From assembly GCA_035655235.1 (NCBI GenBank), contig DASRUX010000317.1, positions 1 to 21,596 on the forward strand: a DNA stretch of 21,596 nucleotides, read 5' to 3'. Below the pieces are notes generated by a model. That model saw only the letters and a list, made by a program, of their open reading frames with translations. It had not been told where the DNA came from and made no database searches. Numbering within the stretch: position 1 is the stretch's first letter; the number at the start of each line of letters is the position of its first letter. The position numbers and the translations under genes were made by a program. Shown piece by piece: positions 14,108 through 21,596 of this stretch. This stretch comes from JAGTRP01 sp035655235. GTDB lineage: Bacteria > Pseudomonadota > Gammaproteobacteria > Burkholderiales > Rhodocyclaceae.

Positions 14108-15157
14108 TCAGCGATTGACCGCCGTCAACACACGACGGGCAATCTCGTTCAGGCAGTATTGTTCCTCCACTGCGCCGATAAGGAAAGCCTCCCGCGGCAT
14201 TCCGTAAACCACGCAACTGGCCTCGTCCTGGCCGAAGGTTCGGGCACCGGCCTGGCGCATGCGCAGGAGCCCCCGGGCACCGTCCTTTCCCATGCCGGTG
14301 AGGATGACGCCGAAGGCCTGCTTGCCGACCACATCGGCCGCCGAATCGAACAGCACATCCACCGCCGGCCGGTGCCGGTTAACCGGGGGCGTGCTCAAGA
14401 GTTCGGTGACGTAGCCGCCGGAAACCTTCCGAATCTGCATGTGGGAGTGCCCCGGCGCGATATAGACCGTACCGTTCTCGACCCGCTCGTTGCCCTGGGA
14501 TTCGATGACCCGCGGCGAGCACAGGCTGTCCAGCCGCCGCGCAAAGGAGGCGGTAAAAGACTCGGGCATATGCTGGACGATGAGGATGGGCGGGCAGTCC
14601 GCCGGCATGTCCAGCAGGAATTGCTTGATGGCTTCCGTGCCTCCGGTGGAGGCGCCGACAAAAATCACTTTATTCACCATGCCAGGTCGTGAGCTCGGGA
14701 TCGCTTTCGTTGGGTTGTCTGTTCGGGGGGCGGGCAAACAAGGCGCCAGGCGGCGCAGGCGGGCGCTCTTGGCCGCCCGGATCTTGTCTGCCAACTCTTC
14801 CGCATATTCGTCCATGGTCTGCCGGTTGTCCGCCTTCGGCTTGCTGATGAAATCGACGGCGCCGAGTTCCAGGGCCCGCAGGGTGGTTTCGGAACCGGCC
14901 TGGGTATAGGAGGAAACCATCACCACCGGCATGGGCCGCAGGCGCATGAGGCGCTCCAGGAATTCCAGGCCGTCCATCTTGGGCATATGGACATCCAGGG
15001 TGAGGACATCGGGATTGAGGGATTTGATCATCTCCCGGGCCGCATGGGCGTCCGGAGCAGCCCCAACCACCTCCAGGTCGGGGGCGGCGTTGATCATCTC
15101 GGACAACAGGGCTCGCATGACCACCGAATCGTCCACCACGAGGACCCGGGTCTTCAT
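14108..15157 (-). CDS. cheB: Protein-glutamate methylesterase/glutamine deamidase CheB
   Basis: CheB removes methyl groups from receptor glutamates, and deamidates glutamines, when phosphorylated by CheA. The 349-residue product has a receiver (about 3-125; Asp10/Asp11, phospho-Asp55 in LTLDVHMPKMDG, Lys106 in ISKPK), a linker, and the methylesterase domain (about 160-345). The catalytic triad is intact: Ser170 (FVGASTGGTEA), His196 (VQHMPESF) and Asp292 (TGMGKDGARGL). The frame is open up to a TTG at 15199, which would overlap cheD, but the ATG at 15157 gives the standard MKTRVLVVDDS start. It follows cheD by 25 nt. Confidence 0.97.
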   Translation of the reverse strand: MKTRVLVVDDSVVMRALLSEMINAAPDLEVVGAAPDAHAAREMIKSLNPDVLTLDVHMPKMDGLEFLERLMRLRPMPVVMVSSYTQAGSETTLRALELGAVDFISKPKADNRQTMDEYAEELADKIRAAKSARLRRLAPCLPAPRTDNPTKAIPSSRPGMVNKVIFVGASTGGTEAIKQFLLDMPADCPPILIVQHMPESFTASFARRLDSLCSPRVIESQGNERVENGTVYIAPGHSHMQIRKVSGGYVTELLSTPPVNRHRPAVDVLFDSAADVVGKQAFGVILTGMGKDGARGLLRMRQAGARTFGQDEASCVVYGMPREAFLIGAVEEQYCLNEIARRVLTAVNR

Positions 15158-15182
15158 GTCCCCGCCAGCCGTCGGCAGGGTA

Positions 15183-15788
15183 TCAGACGAACAGTTCAAT
15201 GTCGCCCTCCACCTTCGCCGAAGACAGCCGCGCCCGGTACTCCCGCTCGCGGCTGAACAGGGTGTCGTTGTGGACCCGATGCAGCTTCTTCACCAGGACC
15301 CGCCCCGCCTTGGGAAAGTAATAGACCTTGCGGGGATAGGAATCCAGCAGGTCCTTGGCCACCACGGGAATCTTTTCCGTTTTCAGATAGTTGAGCACGA
15401 ACTCCGCATTCCGCGCCCCCACATTGCTGTTGATCAGGCTCTCCAGGACGGCTCCGCCGCCGAAGACCTTCGCCTCCAGGCGGCTACGCCGCGCCCCCAG
15501 CTTGAGGAGATGGTTGATCAGGATCTCCATGGCGTAGGTGCCGTACCGGGCGGAGGAACTCACCATCTCCTTGACGCCCTCGTCCGGAAGCATGAAATGG
15601 TTCATGCCGCCGATGCCCGACTCGATATCCCGAATGCACGCGGCAACACAGGAGCCCAGCACGGTGACCAGCACCTCGTCCTTCTGGGTGACGAAGTACT
15701 CGCCCGGCAATATTTTGGTGGCATCGGCATCGAAGTGGCGATCCCGATAGTGATTGCAGGCGAGGTGTTCGTCGTAGGCGCGTTCCAA
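15183..15788 (-). CDS. cheD: Chemoreceptor glutamine deamidase CheD
   Basis: CheD deamidates receptor glutamines to glutamate, preparing methylation sites. The 201-residue product carries the family active-site region: Cys47 in TVLGSCVAACIRD and His64 in GGMNHFMLPDE, with Thr42 nearby, matching the Cys-His-Thr arrangement. It is somewhat longer than the minimal CheD of thermophiles and ends with the common tail GDIELFV. The start is a TTG at 15788, supported by a G-run Shine-Dalgarno 5 nt upstream; no ATG fits the N-terminus. It follows cheR by 11 nt and precedes cheB by 25 nt, the usual cheR-cheD-cheB order in betaproteobacteria. Confidence 0.95.
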   Translation of the reverse strand: MERAYDEHLACNHYRDRHFDADATKILPGEYFVTQKDEVLVTVLGSCVAACIRDIESGIGGMNHFMLPDEGVKEMVSSSARYGTYAMEILINHLLKLGARRSRLEAKVFGGGAVLESLINSNVGARNAEFVLNYLKTEKIPVVAKDLLDSYPRKVYYFPKAGRVLVKKLHRVHNDTLFSREREYRARLSSAKVEGDIELFV

Positions 15789-15793
15789 CGCGT

Positions 15794-15799
15794 CCCCCC
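15794..15799 (-). promoter_or_regulatory. Ribosome binding site supporting the TTG start of cheD
   Basis: A GGGGGG run (preceded by the cheR stop TAA) ends 5 nt before the TTG at 15788. It is the only good Shine-Dalgarno-like sequence near the cheD N-terminus and is the reason for accepting a TTG start. Confidence 0.55.
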
Positions 15800-16705
15800 T
15801 TATTTCTGACCGCCCCGGGCCAGGGCATAGACCGTCTTGCCCAGGGAGCGGAACAGATCCGAGGCGTGGAGGAAGCTCTCGGAGTGGCCGGCGAAGAGCA
15901 GCCCGTCACTGTTGAGGAGCGGCACGAAGCGGGACAGTATCTTGTACTGGGTCGGCTTGTCGAAATAGATCATGACGTTGCGGCAGAAGATCACGTCCAG
16001 GGCGCCGCGCACCGGCCAGTTGGGCTCCAATAGGTTGATGCGCTGAAATTCGATCATGCGCCGCAGTTCCGGGCGCACCGAAACCATGCCCTCCTGGGCG
16101 CCCGTGCCCTTCAGGAAGAACTTCCGCAGGCGCTCCGGATCCATCTTCTCCACTCGATCCAGGGGATAGACCCCTTGCTGGGCAGTAGCCAGGACGTTGG
16201 TATCCAAGTCGGATGCCAGGATGGAGACCTGCGAGGCAGTTCCGAGGGTTTCCAGCACCGTCATGGCGATGGAATAGGGTTCCTCGCCGGTCGAAGATGC
16301 GCAACACCAGATCCGGATGGGGCGCCGGGTACCGATCTTCTTGAGATGCTCGGCGAAGATCGGAAAATGGTGGGGTTCCCGGAAGAAGGAAGTGAGGTTG
16401 GTGGTCAGGGAATTGACGAAGCGTTCCCACTCGTCGCTGTGCCCCCGCTCCAGCCCGTCCAGATATTCCCCGAAGGACCTCTTTCCCGTGGCGCGCAGGC
16501 GCCGGGCCAGGCGGGAATAGACCATGTCCTGCTTGATGGGGGACAGGGAGATGCCGGCATGCTCGTAGATGAGCTTGCGCACCCGCTCGAAATCGGCGGA
16601 GGAAAAGGCGAACTCCCGGTCCATGCCGTCCTTGGGTACTCCGATGCCGGAGAGCCCCAGGGGAGAGGCCGGACGGCCGGTCAAAGGTTTAGGCTGATCT
16701 TTCAT
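15800..16705 (-). CDS. cheR: Chemoreceptor glutamate methyltransferase CheR
   Basis: CheR methylates receptor glutamates using S-adenosylmethionine. The 301-residue product has the helical N-domain (about 35-105) and the methyltransferase domain with its usual marks: NLTSFFREPHHF (103-114), the SAM loop ASSTGEEPYSIAM (136-148), ASDLDT (164-169), CRNVMIYFD (241-249) and GHSES (273-277). The SAM loop has Ser where many CheRs have Cys, which looks harmless. The ATG at 16705 is 6 nt after the receptor stop. An internal ATG at 16624 (MDREFAFS) is preceded by AAGGA and would remove 27 residues of low-complexity leader, so the start is uncertain. Its substrates probably include the two pentapeptide-bearing receptors upstream. 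Confidence 0.96.
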   Translation of the reverse strand: MKDQPKPLTGRPASPLGLSGIGVPKDGMDREFAFSSADFERVRKLIYEHAGISLSPIKQDMVYSRLARRLRATGKRSFGEYLDGLERGHSDEWERFVNSLTTNLTSFFREPHHFPIFAEHLKKIGTRRPIRIWCCASSTGEEPYSIAMTVLETLGTASQVSILASDLDTNVLATAQQGVYPLDRVEKMDPERLRKFFLKGTGAQEGMVSVRPELRRMIEFQRINLLEPNWPVRGALDVIFCRNVMIYFDKPTQYKILSRFVPLLNSDGLLFAGHSESFLHASDLFRSLGKTVYALARGGQK

Positions 16706-16711
16706 TGGGTA

Positions 16712-19090
16712 TCAGAACTCTTGCCACTCGTCGTCTTGGCGCGGTGTCGCCGGGGCTTTGGGCTTGCTTTGGGGGCGGAGCCGGATGGGCTCCTTGTGCT
16801 CCAGGGCTGCCCGGGCTTGGGTTGGCGGGCTGGCGGGCGGATTCGCTGACTGCCGGGGAACACGTTTTGCCGTGCCGGCCTCCAGGCTGAATACCGATAC
16901 CGACTTGGCCAGCGAACTCGCTTGTTGCTCCAGGCTTTCGGCAGCAGCAGCCGCCTCTTCCACCAGAGCCGCGTTCTGCTGGGTCACCTCGTCCATCTGG
17001 GCCACCGCCAGGCTCACCTGCTCGATTCCCGAGCTCTGCTCCCGGCTCGCTTCCGAGATGTCCGCCATGATGGTCGCCACCCGCTTGATGCTGGATACCA
17101 CGTCTTCCATGGTCCGCCCCGCCTGGTCGACGAGCTTGCTGCCGGTCTCCACCTTGGCCACGGAGTCCGAAATGAGCCCCTTGATTTCCTTGGCTGCCGC
17201 GGCGCTGCGCTGGGCGAGGTTCCGCACTTCGGTGGCCACCACCGCGAACCCCCGCCCCTGTTCCCCGGCCCGGGCCGCTTCCACCGCGGCGTTCAGGGCC
17301 AGGATGTTGGTCTGGAAGGCGATGCCGTCGATCACCCCGATGATGTCCGCGATCTTGCTGCTCGATTGGTGGATGGCCCCCATGGTCTGCACCACCTGGC
17401 CCACCACTTCCCCGCCCTTCACCGCCACCTGCTCGGCGGTCCCCGCCAGTTCGTTGGCCTGCCGGGCGTTGTCGGCGTTCTGCTTCACCGTGCTGGTCAG
17501 CTCTTCCATGCTGGAGGCCGTCTCTTCCAGGCTCGACGCCTGCTCCTCCGTCCGGCTCGACAGATCGTGGTTCCCCGACGCAATCTCCTTCGCCGCCGTG
17601 TTGATGGCGTCCGTCGCCTGCTTGATCGCTTCGATGATTTCCTTGAGCTGGGCGACCGTCCGGTTGGCGTCGTCCTTCACCTGGCCGAGCAGACCCTGGT
17701 ACTCGGTATCGATATTCCGGGTCAGGTCACCCCGAGCCAGGCGGTTCAGCATGGCGCCGATATCCTCCAGGGCCCGGCTGTTGGCATCCAGCAGGCTGTT
17801 GATGCCGTCGCCGAGCTGCCGGAAGAAGCCGGACATGTGGCCGGCATCGAGGCGCTTGGAGAAATCGCCGCCGACGGCAGCCTGGATGATGGCCGCCACG
17901 TCCCGTTCCATTCGGACTTCCGTGGTACGGTCGCGCCATTCCACCACGCTCCCCAGGCGCGCCCCCTGATGATTGACGATGGGCGTGGCAACCAGGGCGA
18001 AATGGCGCCCGCCGATTTCCATTTCGGTGCGATGGCTGTGCCTCAGGCCGGCGAGCAGGTTGCGTTGGTGGGCCGGGCTACGGTGATAGCTGTCGAAGCT
18101 GGAGCCCAGGATGCCATCCGCCCGGAAATTGGGCAGCTGCTTACGGATATCGGCCTCGGCGCTCCGCATCATGTTCAGGATGGCGTCGTTGCAGTAGATG
18201 ATTTTGCCTTCCAGGTCAGCCACCATGACGTTGTTGGAGGTCGAGTCCAACGCCACCCGGATGCGCAGGTTCTCGTTGGCGACCTGCTGTTCGGCGTCGC
18301 CCCGCCGCTTGAGGTCATCCTGCATCTTGGCGAGGGCCGCCAGCAATTCGGCCGCCTCGTCCTTGCCTTCCGGCTCGATGGTGTTGTCCAGGCATCCGCC
18401 GGCCACCGATCCCGCCACCCGCACAGCTTGGCGCAGCGCCCCGGTAATCTGCCGGGTGATCCAGTATCCGCCGGGCACCATGATGATCAGGGCCGCCAGC
18501 ACCATGCCCACCAGGAGCCGCTGGGTCTTGGCCTTGAGCTCGCGGATCTCGGCGACATCCCGGGTATTGGCTTCCCGCTGCAGTTCGACATACTGGCCGA
18601 TGGCATCGAACCACTTCTGCATCGCCGGCCGCACTTCATCGAAGAAGATCTTCATGGCCTCCGCCCGATTGCCGCCCGACTGCTGGGCAAGGGAGCGCTG
18701 GAGAGCGTCCATGGAGGCTTTGCGGACTGAAACGATGTCGGCAAAGATCCTGCGCCCCTCGTCGGAGGAGAGCAGGGATTCGACGGACCGCTCGCTGTCG
18801 CTGTACTTGGCGAAATCCGCCTCGATCTTCTTGCGCTCCTCCCCCACCTGTTCCGGCGTTTCCCGCAGCATCGCCGTACGGATGTGGCGGCCGATGAGCA
18901 GGTTTCGGCTCCGCATATCCACGGACAGGTCCATCTTGCGCAGGTTGGCGGACATCATGTGCTCGACCCGATCATCGATATCCGACAAGCTGTGCCAGAC
19001 GATCAGGACAAAACACAGGAGAAGGGCCAGCACCGCCAGGGTGCAGGCCATCAATCGTGTCCCGATGGAGAAATTGCGCATGTTAGGCAT
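16712..19090 (-). CDS. Methyl-accepting chemotaxis protein (4HB-HAMP-PAS-signalling, C-terminal pentapeptide)
   Basis: A 792-residue transducer. Order: hydrophobic helix (about 11-33), a mostly helical periplasmic domain of the four-helix-bundle type (about 35-188), second hydrophobic helix (about 192-212), HAMP (about 213-265), a PAS-like domain (about 270-390; NVMVADLEGKIIYCNDAI, later VVEWRDRT), a second HAMP-like segment (about 395-465) and the signalling domain (about 480-735) with the tip IAFQTNILALNAAVEAARAGE (590-610). A Pro/Ala-rich flexible tail ends in EWQEF, matching the aromatic pattern of the E. coli pentapeptide NWETF that tethers CheR and CheB. I start at the ATG at 19090, with GAGG upstream; a TTG at 19096 adds two residues and an ATG at 19081 removes three. 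Part of the signalling domain is almost identical in DNA to the gene upstream. Confidence 0.94.
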   Translation of the reverse strand: MPNMRNFSIGTRLMACTLAVLALLLCFVLIVWHSLSDIDDRVEHMMSANLRKMDLSVDMRSRNLLIGRHIRTAMLRETPEQVGEERKKIEADFAKYSDSERSVESLLSSDEGRRIFADIVSVRKASMDALQRSLAQQSGGNRAEAMKIFFDEVRPAMQKWFDAIGQYVELQREANTRDVAEIRELKAKTQRLLVGMVLAALIIMVPGGYWITRQITGALRQAVRVAGSVAGGCLDNTIEPEGKDEAAELLAALAKMQDDLKRRGDAEQQVANENLRIRVALDSTSNNVMVADLEGKIIYCNDAILNMMRSAEADIRKQLPNFRADGILGSSFDSYHRSPAHQRNLLAGLRHSHRTEMEIGGRHFALVATPIVNHQGARLGSVVEWRDRTTEVRMERDVAAIIQAAVGGDFSKRLDAGHMSGFFRQLGDGINSLLDANSRALEDIGAMLNRLARGDLTRNIDTEYQGLLGQVKDDANRTVAQLKEIIEAIKQATDAINTAAKEIASGNHDLSSRTEEQASSLEETASSMEELTSTVKQNADNARQANELAGTAEQVAVKGGEVVGQVVQTMGAIHQSSSKIADIIGVIDGIAFQTNILALNAAVEAARAGEQGRGFAVVATEVRNLAQRSAAAAKEIKGLISDSVAKVETGSKLVDQAGRTMEDVVSSIKRVATIMADISEASREQSSGIEQVSLAVAQMDEVTQQNAALVEEAAAAAESLEQQASSLAKSVSVFSLEAGTAKRVPRQSANPPASPPTQARAALEHKEPIRLRPQSKPKAPATPRQDDEWQEF
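16955..17390 (-). repeat. Near-identical DNA tract shared with 19310-19742 (copy 1)
   Basis: Compared by eye, this signalling-domain segment differs from 19310-19742 at about 16 of roughly 430 positions, with one identical stretch of over 100 bp (starting near 17028). Just outside, on both sides, similarity falls sharply although the proteins still align. Confidence 0.8.
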
Positions 19091-19114
19091 GTTCAATGGC
19101 CTCGTATTGGGGTC

Positions 19115-21596
19115 CTAGAACTCTTCCCACTCGTCATCCAGGGAAGCCGGCAGGGCAGCGGCCTTGCGGGCCCCGAGGCGATCGGCCTGGGGCGCCTGGC
19201 CGCTTGCCTGGGGAACCCTCAGGCGCGGATGGCCGCCGTCCGCCAGACGGAAGATGGCGACCGAATCGGCCAGGTGGCGAGCCTGCTCTTCCAGGCTTTC
19301 GGCGGCGGCCGCCGCCTCTTCCACCAGGGCTGCGTTCTGCTGGGTCACCTCGTCCATCTGGGCCACCGCCAAGCTCACCTGCTCAATCCCCGAGCTCTGC
19401 TCCCGGCTCGCTTCCGAGATGTCCGCCATGATGGTCGCCACCCGCTTGATGCTGGATACCACGTCTTCCATGGTCCGCCCCGCCTGGTCGACGAGCTTGC
19501 TGCCGGTTTCCACCTTGGCCACAGAGTCGGAGATGAGGCCCTTGATTTCCTTGGCTGCCGCGGCGCTGCGCTGGGCCAGGTTCCGCACTTCGGTGGCCAC
19601 CACCGCGAACCCCCGTCCCTGTTCCCCGGCCCGGGCCGCTTCCACCGCGGCATTCAAGGCCAGGATGTTGGTCTGGAAGGCGATGCCGTCGATCACCCCG
19701 ATGATGTCCGCGATCTTGCTGCTCGACTGGTGAATGGCGCTCATCGTGCCGACCACCTGGCCGACCACGGCGCCGGCCTTCTCGGCAACCTGCTGCGCAT
19801 TGCCGGCCAGCAGGTTGGCTTGCTTGGCGTTATCGGCGTTGTGCTTCACCGCGCCGGTCAACTCCTCCATGCTCGATGCGGTTTCCTCCAGGCTGCTCGC
19901 CTGTTCTTCCGTGCGCGCGGAGAGATCCTGGCTGCCGCTCGAAATCTCCTTGGCCGCCGTGTTGATCGCGTCGGCGGCGCTCTTGATCTGCCCGACGATC
20001 TCGCCCAGATTCCCGGCCGTGGTATTCGCGTCCTTCTTGAGCTGGCCGAAAGTCCCCGCGTAGCCGGTCGCAATCCTTTGCGTGAGGTCGCCCCTGGCCA
20101 GCGCGCCGAGCATGCGCGCCACCTCGTCGAGACCGCGCTGGCTGGTGTCCAGCAACTGATTGAGATCGTTGGCCAACTGCAGGAAGAAACCCTCCTTGCC
20201 GTGCACCGAAACGCGCTGCGTAAAGTCGCCATTCGCCGCAGCGGCAACGATCATTCCCACCTCGGTCTCGATCGCCAATTCATTCGTATGGTCGATCCAC
20301 TCGCCGACCGAACCCAGGCGCTCGCCCTTGTCGTTGACGATCGGGCTCGTCACCACGCGCATGTTGCGCCCGCCAATCAGCAGTTCGCTGCGCTGCATCG
20401 TGGTCAGCTCGCGCATGGTCTGCAGGGCGAGCGCCGGTTCCTTGTAGAAGACGCCGACCTCGCTGCCCACGACTTTGTCCGCCGCGAAACCGGGAAGCTC
20501 CTTGCGGATCTCGTCTTCAAGGCCTTGCAGCGTGTTCTGCAGGGTCGTATTGACGTAGATGATCCGCCCGTCGTTGTCGGCGATTCGCACATTGCCCGAG
20601 ACGCAGTCGAGCCCGGTCCGGATGCGTTGATTTTCATTGGAGATCCGCGCCGATTCGGCGACATGGAATCCCTGCTGGATCTGCATCGCCTGCAGGCCTT
20701 GCAGCACCTTGCCGAGCTCGTCGTTGCGCGAGATATCGACGTTGTGCGTGAAATCGCCGCGCGCCAGCGAGCGGAAGGTCGCAATCGCCTCATTCAACGG
20801 GCCGGTGATCGAACGGGTGAGCAGCCACGAAATGAACACGCCGGCCAGCAGGGCCGCCAGCGCAGCGAGAATCGTCAGCAAGCGCACCTGCTCGAAATCG
20901 GCGTCGGAAGCCTTGACCTGCCGCTGGCCGGCCTCGTTCAGATACTTCGCCAGATGATCGAGGCACGCGGAAACTTCCTGGTAAGCCGGATTGATTTTCT
21001 CCAGGAGAATCAGGTTGGCATCGTCGAAACGCCCCTCGGACAGCGCCGCCCTGGCTGGCAGCAAACCTTCCGCGACGTAATGCTGGCGCGCCTCGGCGAG
21101 CGCTTCGAACAACTGCTTGTGCTCGCCGGTATGCACATTCCTTTGGTAATTCGCCAGGCGGCTGGAGATTTCGGCGATGTTCTTGTCGATCGTCGACAGA
21201 TGAAGATCGAGCGCGTGATTGTGCAGTTTGACGTAGGCGCTGTTCGGATCGTGCTGCAGGGCGAGCAGAACCTGCGCCCGGTTATCGCTGACCAGACGGC
21301 CGGCGATGCCGATCTCCTGCAATGGAACGACACGGTTGGCATAGAGGTCGCCGATCCCCGCATCGACTTTGGCCATGCCCCAGACGCCCATCACCGCGAT
21401 CACCACCAGTGCGGCCAATATCGCGGTGAAACCGAAGATCATTTTCGCGCGCTGGGAGAAGCGCTGGAACAGACCGTCGCCCCCCTTGCCGACGGCGCCG
21501 TGTTTGATGCGCAGCCCGGCGGCCTTCTTTTCGCGAAACAGGCGATAGGCGTTGTCCGCCGCCTCGATCTGCTGCGCCGTCGCCTTGCGCCGTACC
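19115..21596 (-). CDS. Aer-like PAS-containing methyl-accepting chemotaxis protein (5' end beyond window)
   Basis: At least 826 residues are visible. The frame stays open from the first possible ATG (21442) to the window edge, and those 51 codons read like the end of an Aer-type PAS domain and its linker (VRRKATAQQIEAADNAYRLF, then AAGLRIKHGAV), so the real start is outside. After this come a hydrophobic helix (about 21442-21377), a four-helix-bundle periplasmic domain (to about 20885), a second helix (20881-20819), HAMP (about 20815-20660), a second PAS-like domain (about 20635-20290; NVRIADNDGRIIYVN), another HAMP-like segment and the signalling domain (about 20000-19260; IAFQTNILALNAAVEAARAGE). 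The tail ends in EWEEF, a probable CheR/CheB-tethering pentapeptide. The first PAS may bind FAD and sense redox or oxygen, as in Aer; its core is not visible here. Confidence 0.93.
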   Translation of the reverse strand, partial: VRRKATAQQIEAADNAYRLFREKKAAGLRIKHGAVGKGGDGLFQRFSQRAKMIFGFTAILAALVVIAVMGVWGMAKVDAGIGDLYANRVVPLQEIGIAGRLVSDNRAQVLLALQHDPNSAYVKLHNHALDLHLSTIDKNIAEISSRLANYQRNVHTGEHKQLFEALAEARQHYVAEGLLPARAALSEGRFDDANLILLEKINPAYQEVSACLDHLAKYLNEAGQRQVKASDADFEQVRLLTILAALAALLAGVFISWLLTRSITGPLNEAIATFRSLARGDFTHNVDISRNDELGKVLQGLQAMQIQQGFHVAESARISNENQRIRTGLDCVSGNVRIADNDGRIIYVNTTLQNTLQGLEDEIRKELPGFAADKVVGSEVGVFYKEPALALQTMRELTTMQRSELLIGGRNMRVVTSPIVNDKGERLGSVGEWIDHTNELAIETEVGMIVAAAANGDFTQRVSVHGKEGFFLQLANDLNQLLDTSQRGLDEVARMLGALARGDLTQRIATGYAGTFGQLKKDANTTAGNLGEIVGQIKSAADAINTAAKEISSGSQDLSARTEEQASSLEETASSMEELTGAVKHNADNAKQANLLAGNAQQVAEKAGAVVGQVVGTMSAIHQSSSKIADIIGVIDGIAFQTNILALNAAVEAARAGEQGRGFAVVATEVRNLAQRSAAAAKEIKGLISDSVAKVETGSKLVDQAGRTMEDVVSSIKRVATIMADISEASREQSSGIEQVSLAVAQMDEVTQQNAALVEEAAAAAESLEEQARHLADSVAIFRLADGGHPRLRVPQASGQAPQADRLGARKAAALPASLDDEWEEF
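19310..19742 (-). repeat. Near-identical DNA tract shared with 16955-17390 (copy 2)
   Basis: This covers the hairpin tip and nearby methylation/signalling helices. It differs from the tract in the next transducer gene at about 16 of roughly 430 positions by eye, most of them silent. Upstream of 19742 the two genes drop to clearly lower DNA similarity within the same domain. Confidence 0.8.

Noticed and set aside
15158..15199. TTG at 15199 as the start of cheB
   Set aside because: It would overlap cheD and add 14 unfamiliar residues before the standard MKTRVLVVDDS start at the ATG at 15157.
1..21596. tRNA, rRNA, CRISPR array, insertion sequence or integration site
   Set aside because: I saw no transposase or integrase, no regularly spaced repeats and no RNA-gene-like sequence; genes fill nearly the whole window.

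Overview
This GC-rich window is a solid block of motility genes. Every gene I can support lies on the minus strand, so transcription runs from the right end (21596) to the left end (1). The gene content is flhB-flhA-flhF-flhG-fliA followed by a MotC-like stator gene, plus cheR, cheD, cheB, cheV, cheY, cheZ and cheA. Together with the protein sequences this suggests a polarly flagellated betaproteobacterium, probably of Rhodocyclales type (Azospira/Dechloromonas-like). The taxonomic call is inference from gene order and remembered family sequences, not from a search.

Right part (about 6.77-21.6 kb): a chemotaxis operon. In transcription order it holds an Aer-like receptor whose 5' end lies outside the window, a second large transducer with 4HB, HAMP and PAS regions, cheR, cheD, cheB, a STAS-domain protein, a third transducer with a cytoplasmic C-terminal sensor, two tandem cheV genes, cheY, cheZ and cheA. 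Most gaps are 6-91 nt. A strong intrinsic terminator lies 29 nt after cheA. No cheW is present; the only CheW-like domains are in the two CheV proteins and in CheA.

Middle (6583-6767): the only substantial gap (185 bp), AT-rich. It holds the cheA terminator, a perfect 10-bp inverted repeat and a TATAAT -10 hexamer about 20 nt upstream of flhB's start region, so a new transcription unit very probably begins here.

Left part (1-6582): a flagellar export, placement and regulation operon: flhB, flhA (export gate), flhF and flhG (number and position of the flagellum), fliA (sigma-28) and the start of motC (stator, cut by the window edge). The genes abut or overlap (TAA directly before ATG, ATGA, an 8-nt overlap, TGATG, an 11-nt overlap), pointing to translational coupling.

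How it works together: receptors signal through CheA coupled by CheV (and presumably a CheW encoded elsewhere) to CheY. CheZ removes phosphate from CheY-P; CheR, CheB and CheD adapt the receptors. Two of the three receptors end in an aromatic pentapeptide of the kind that tethers CheR/CheB. The second operon builds and positions the flagellum that CheY-P controls. I see no wholly new system. The most noteworthy points are a near-identical DNA tract shared by two neighbouring receptor genes, the CheZ N-terminal motif repeats, the receptor with its sensor at the C-terminus, an FlhG with an altered P-loop, the STAS protein inside the che operon, and the palindrome upstream of flhB.
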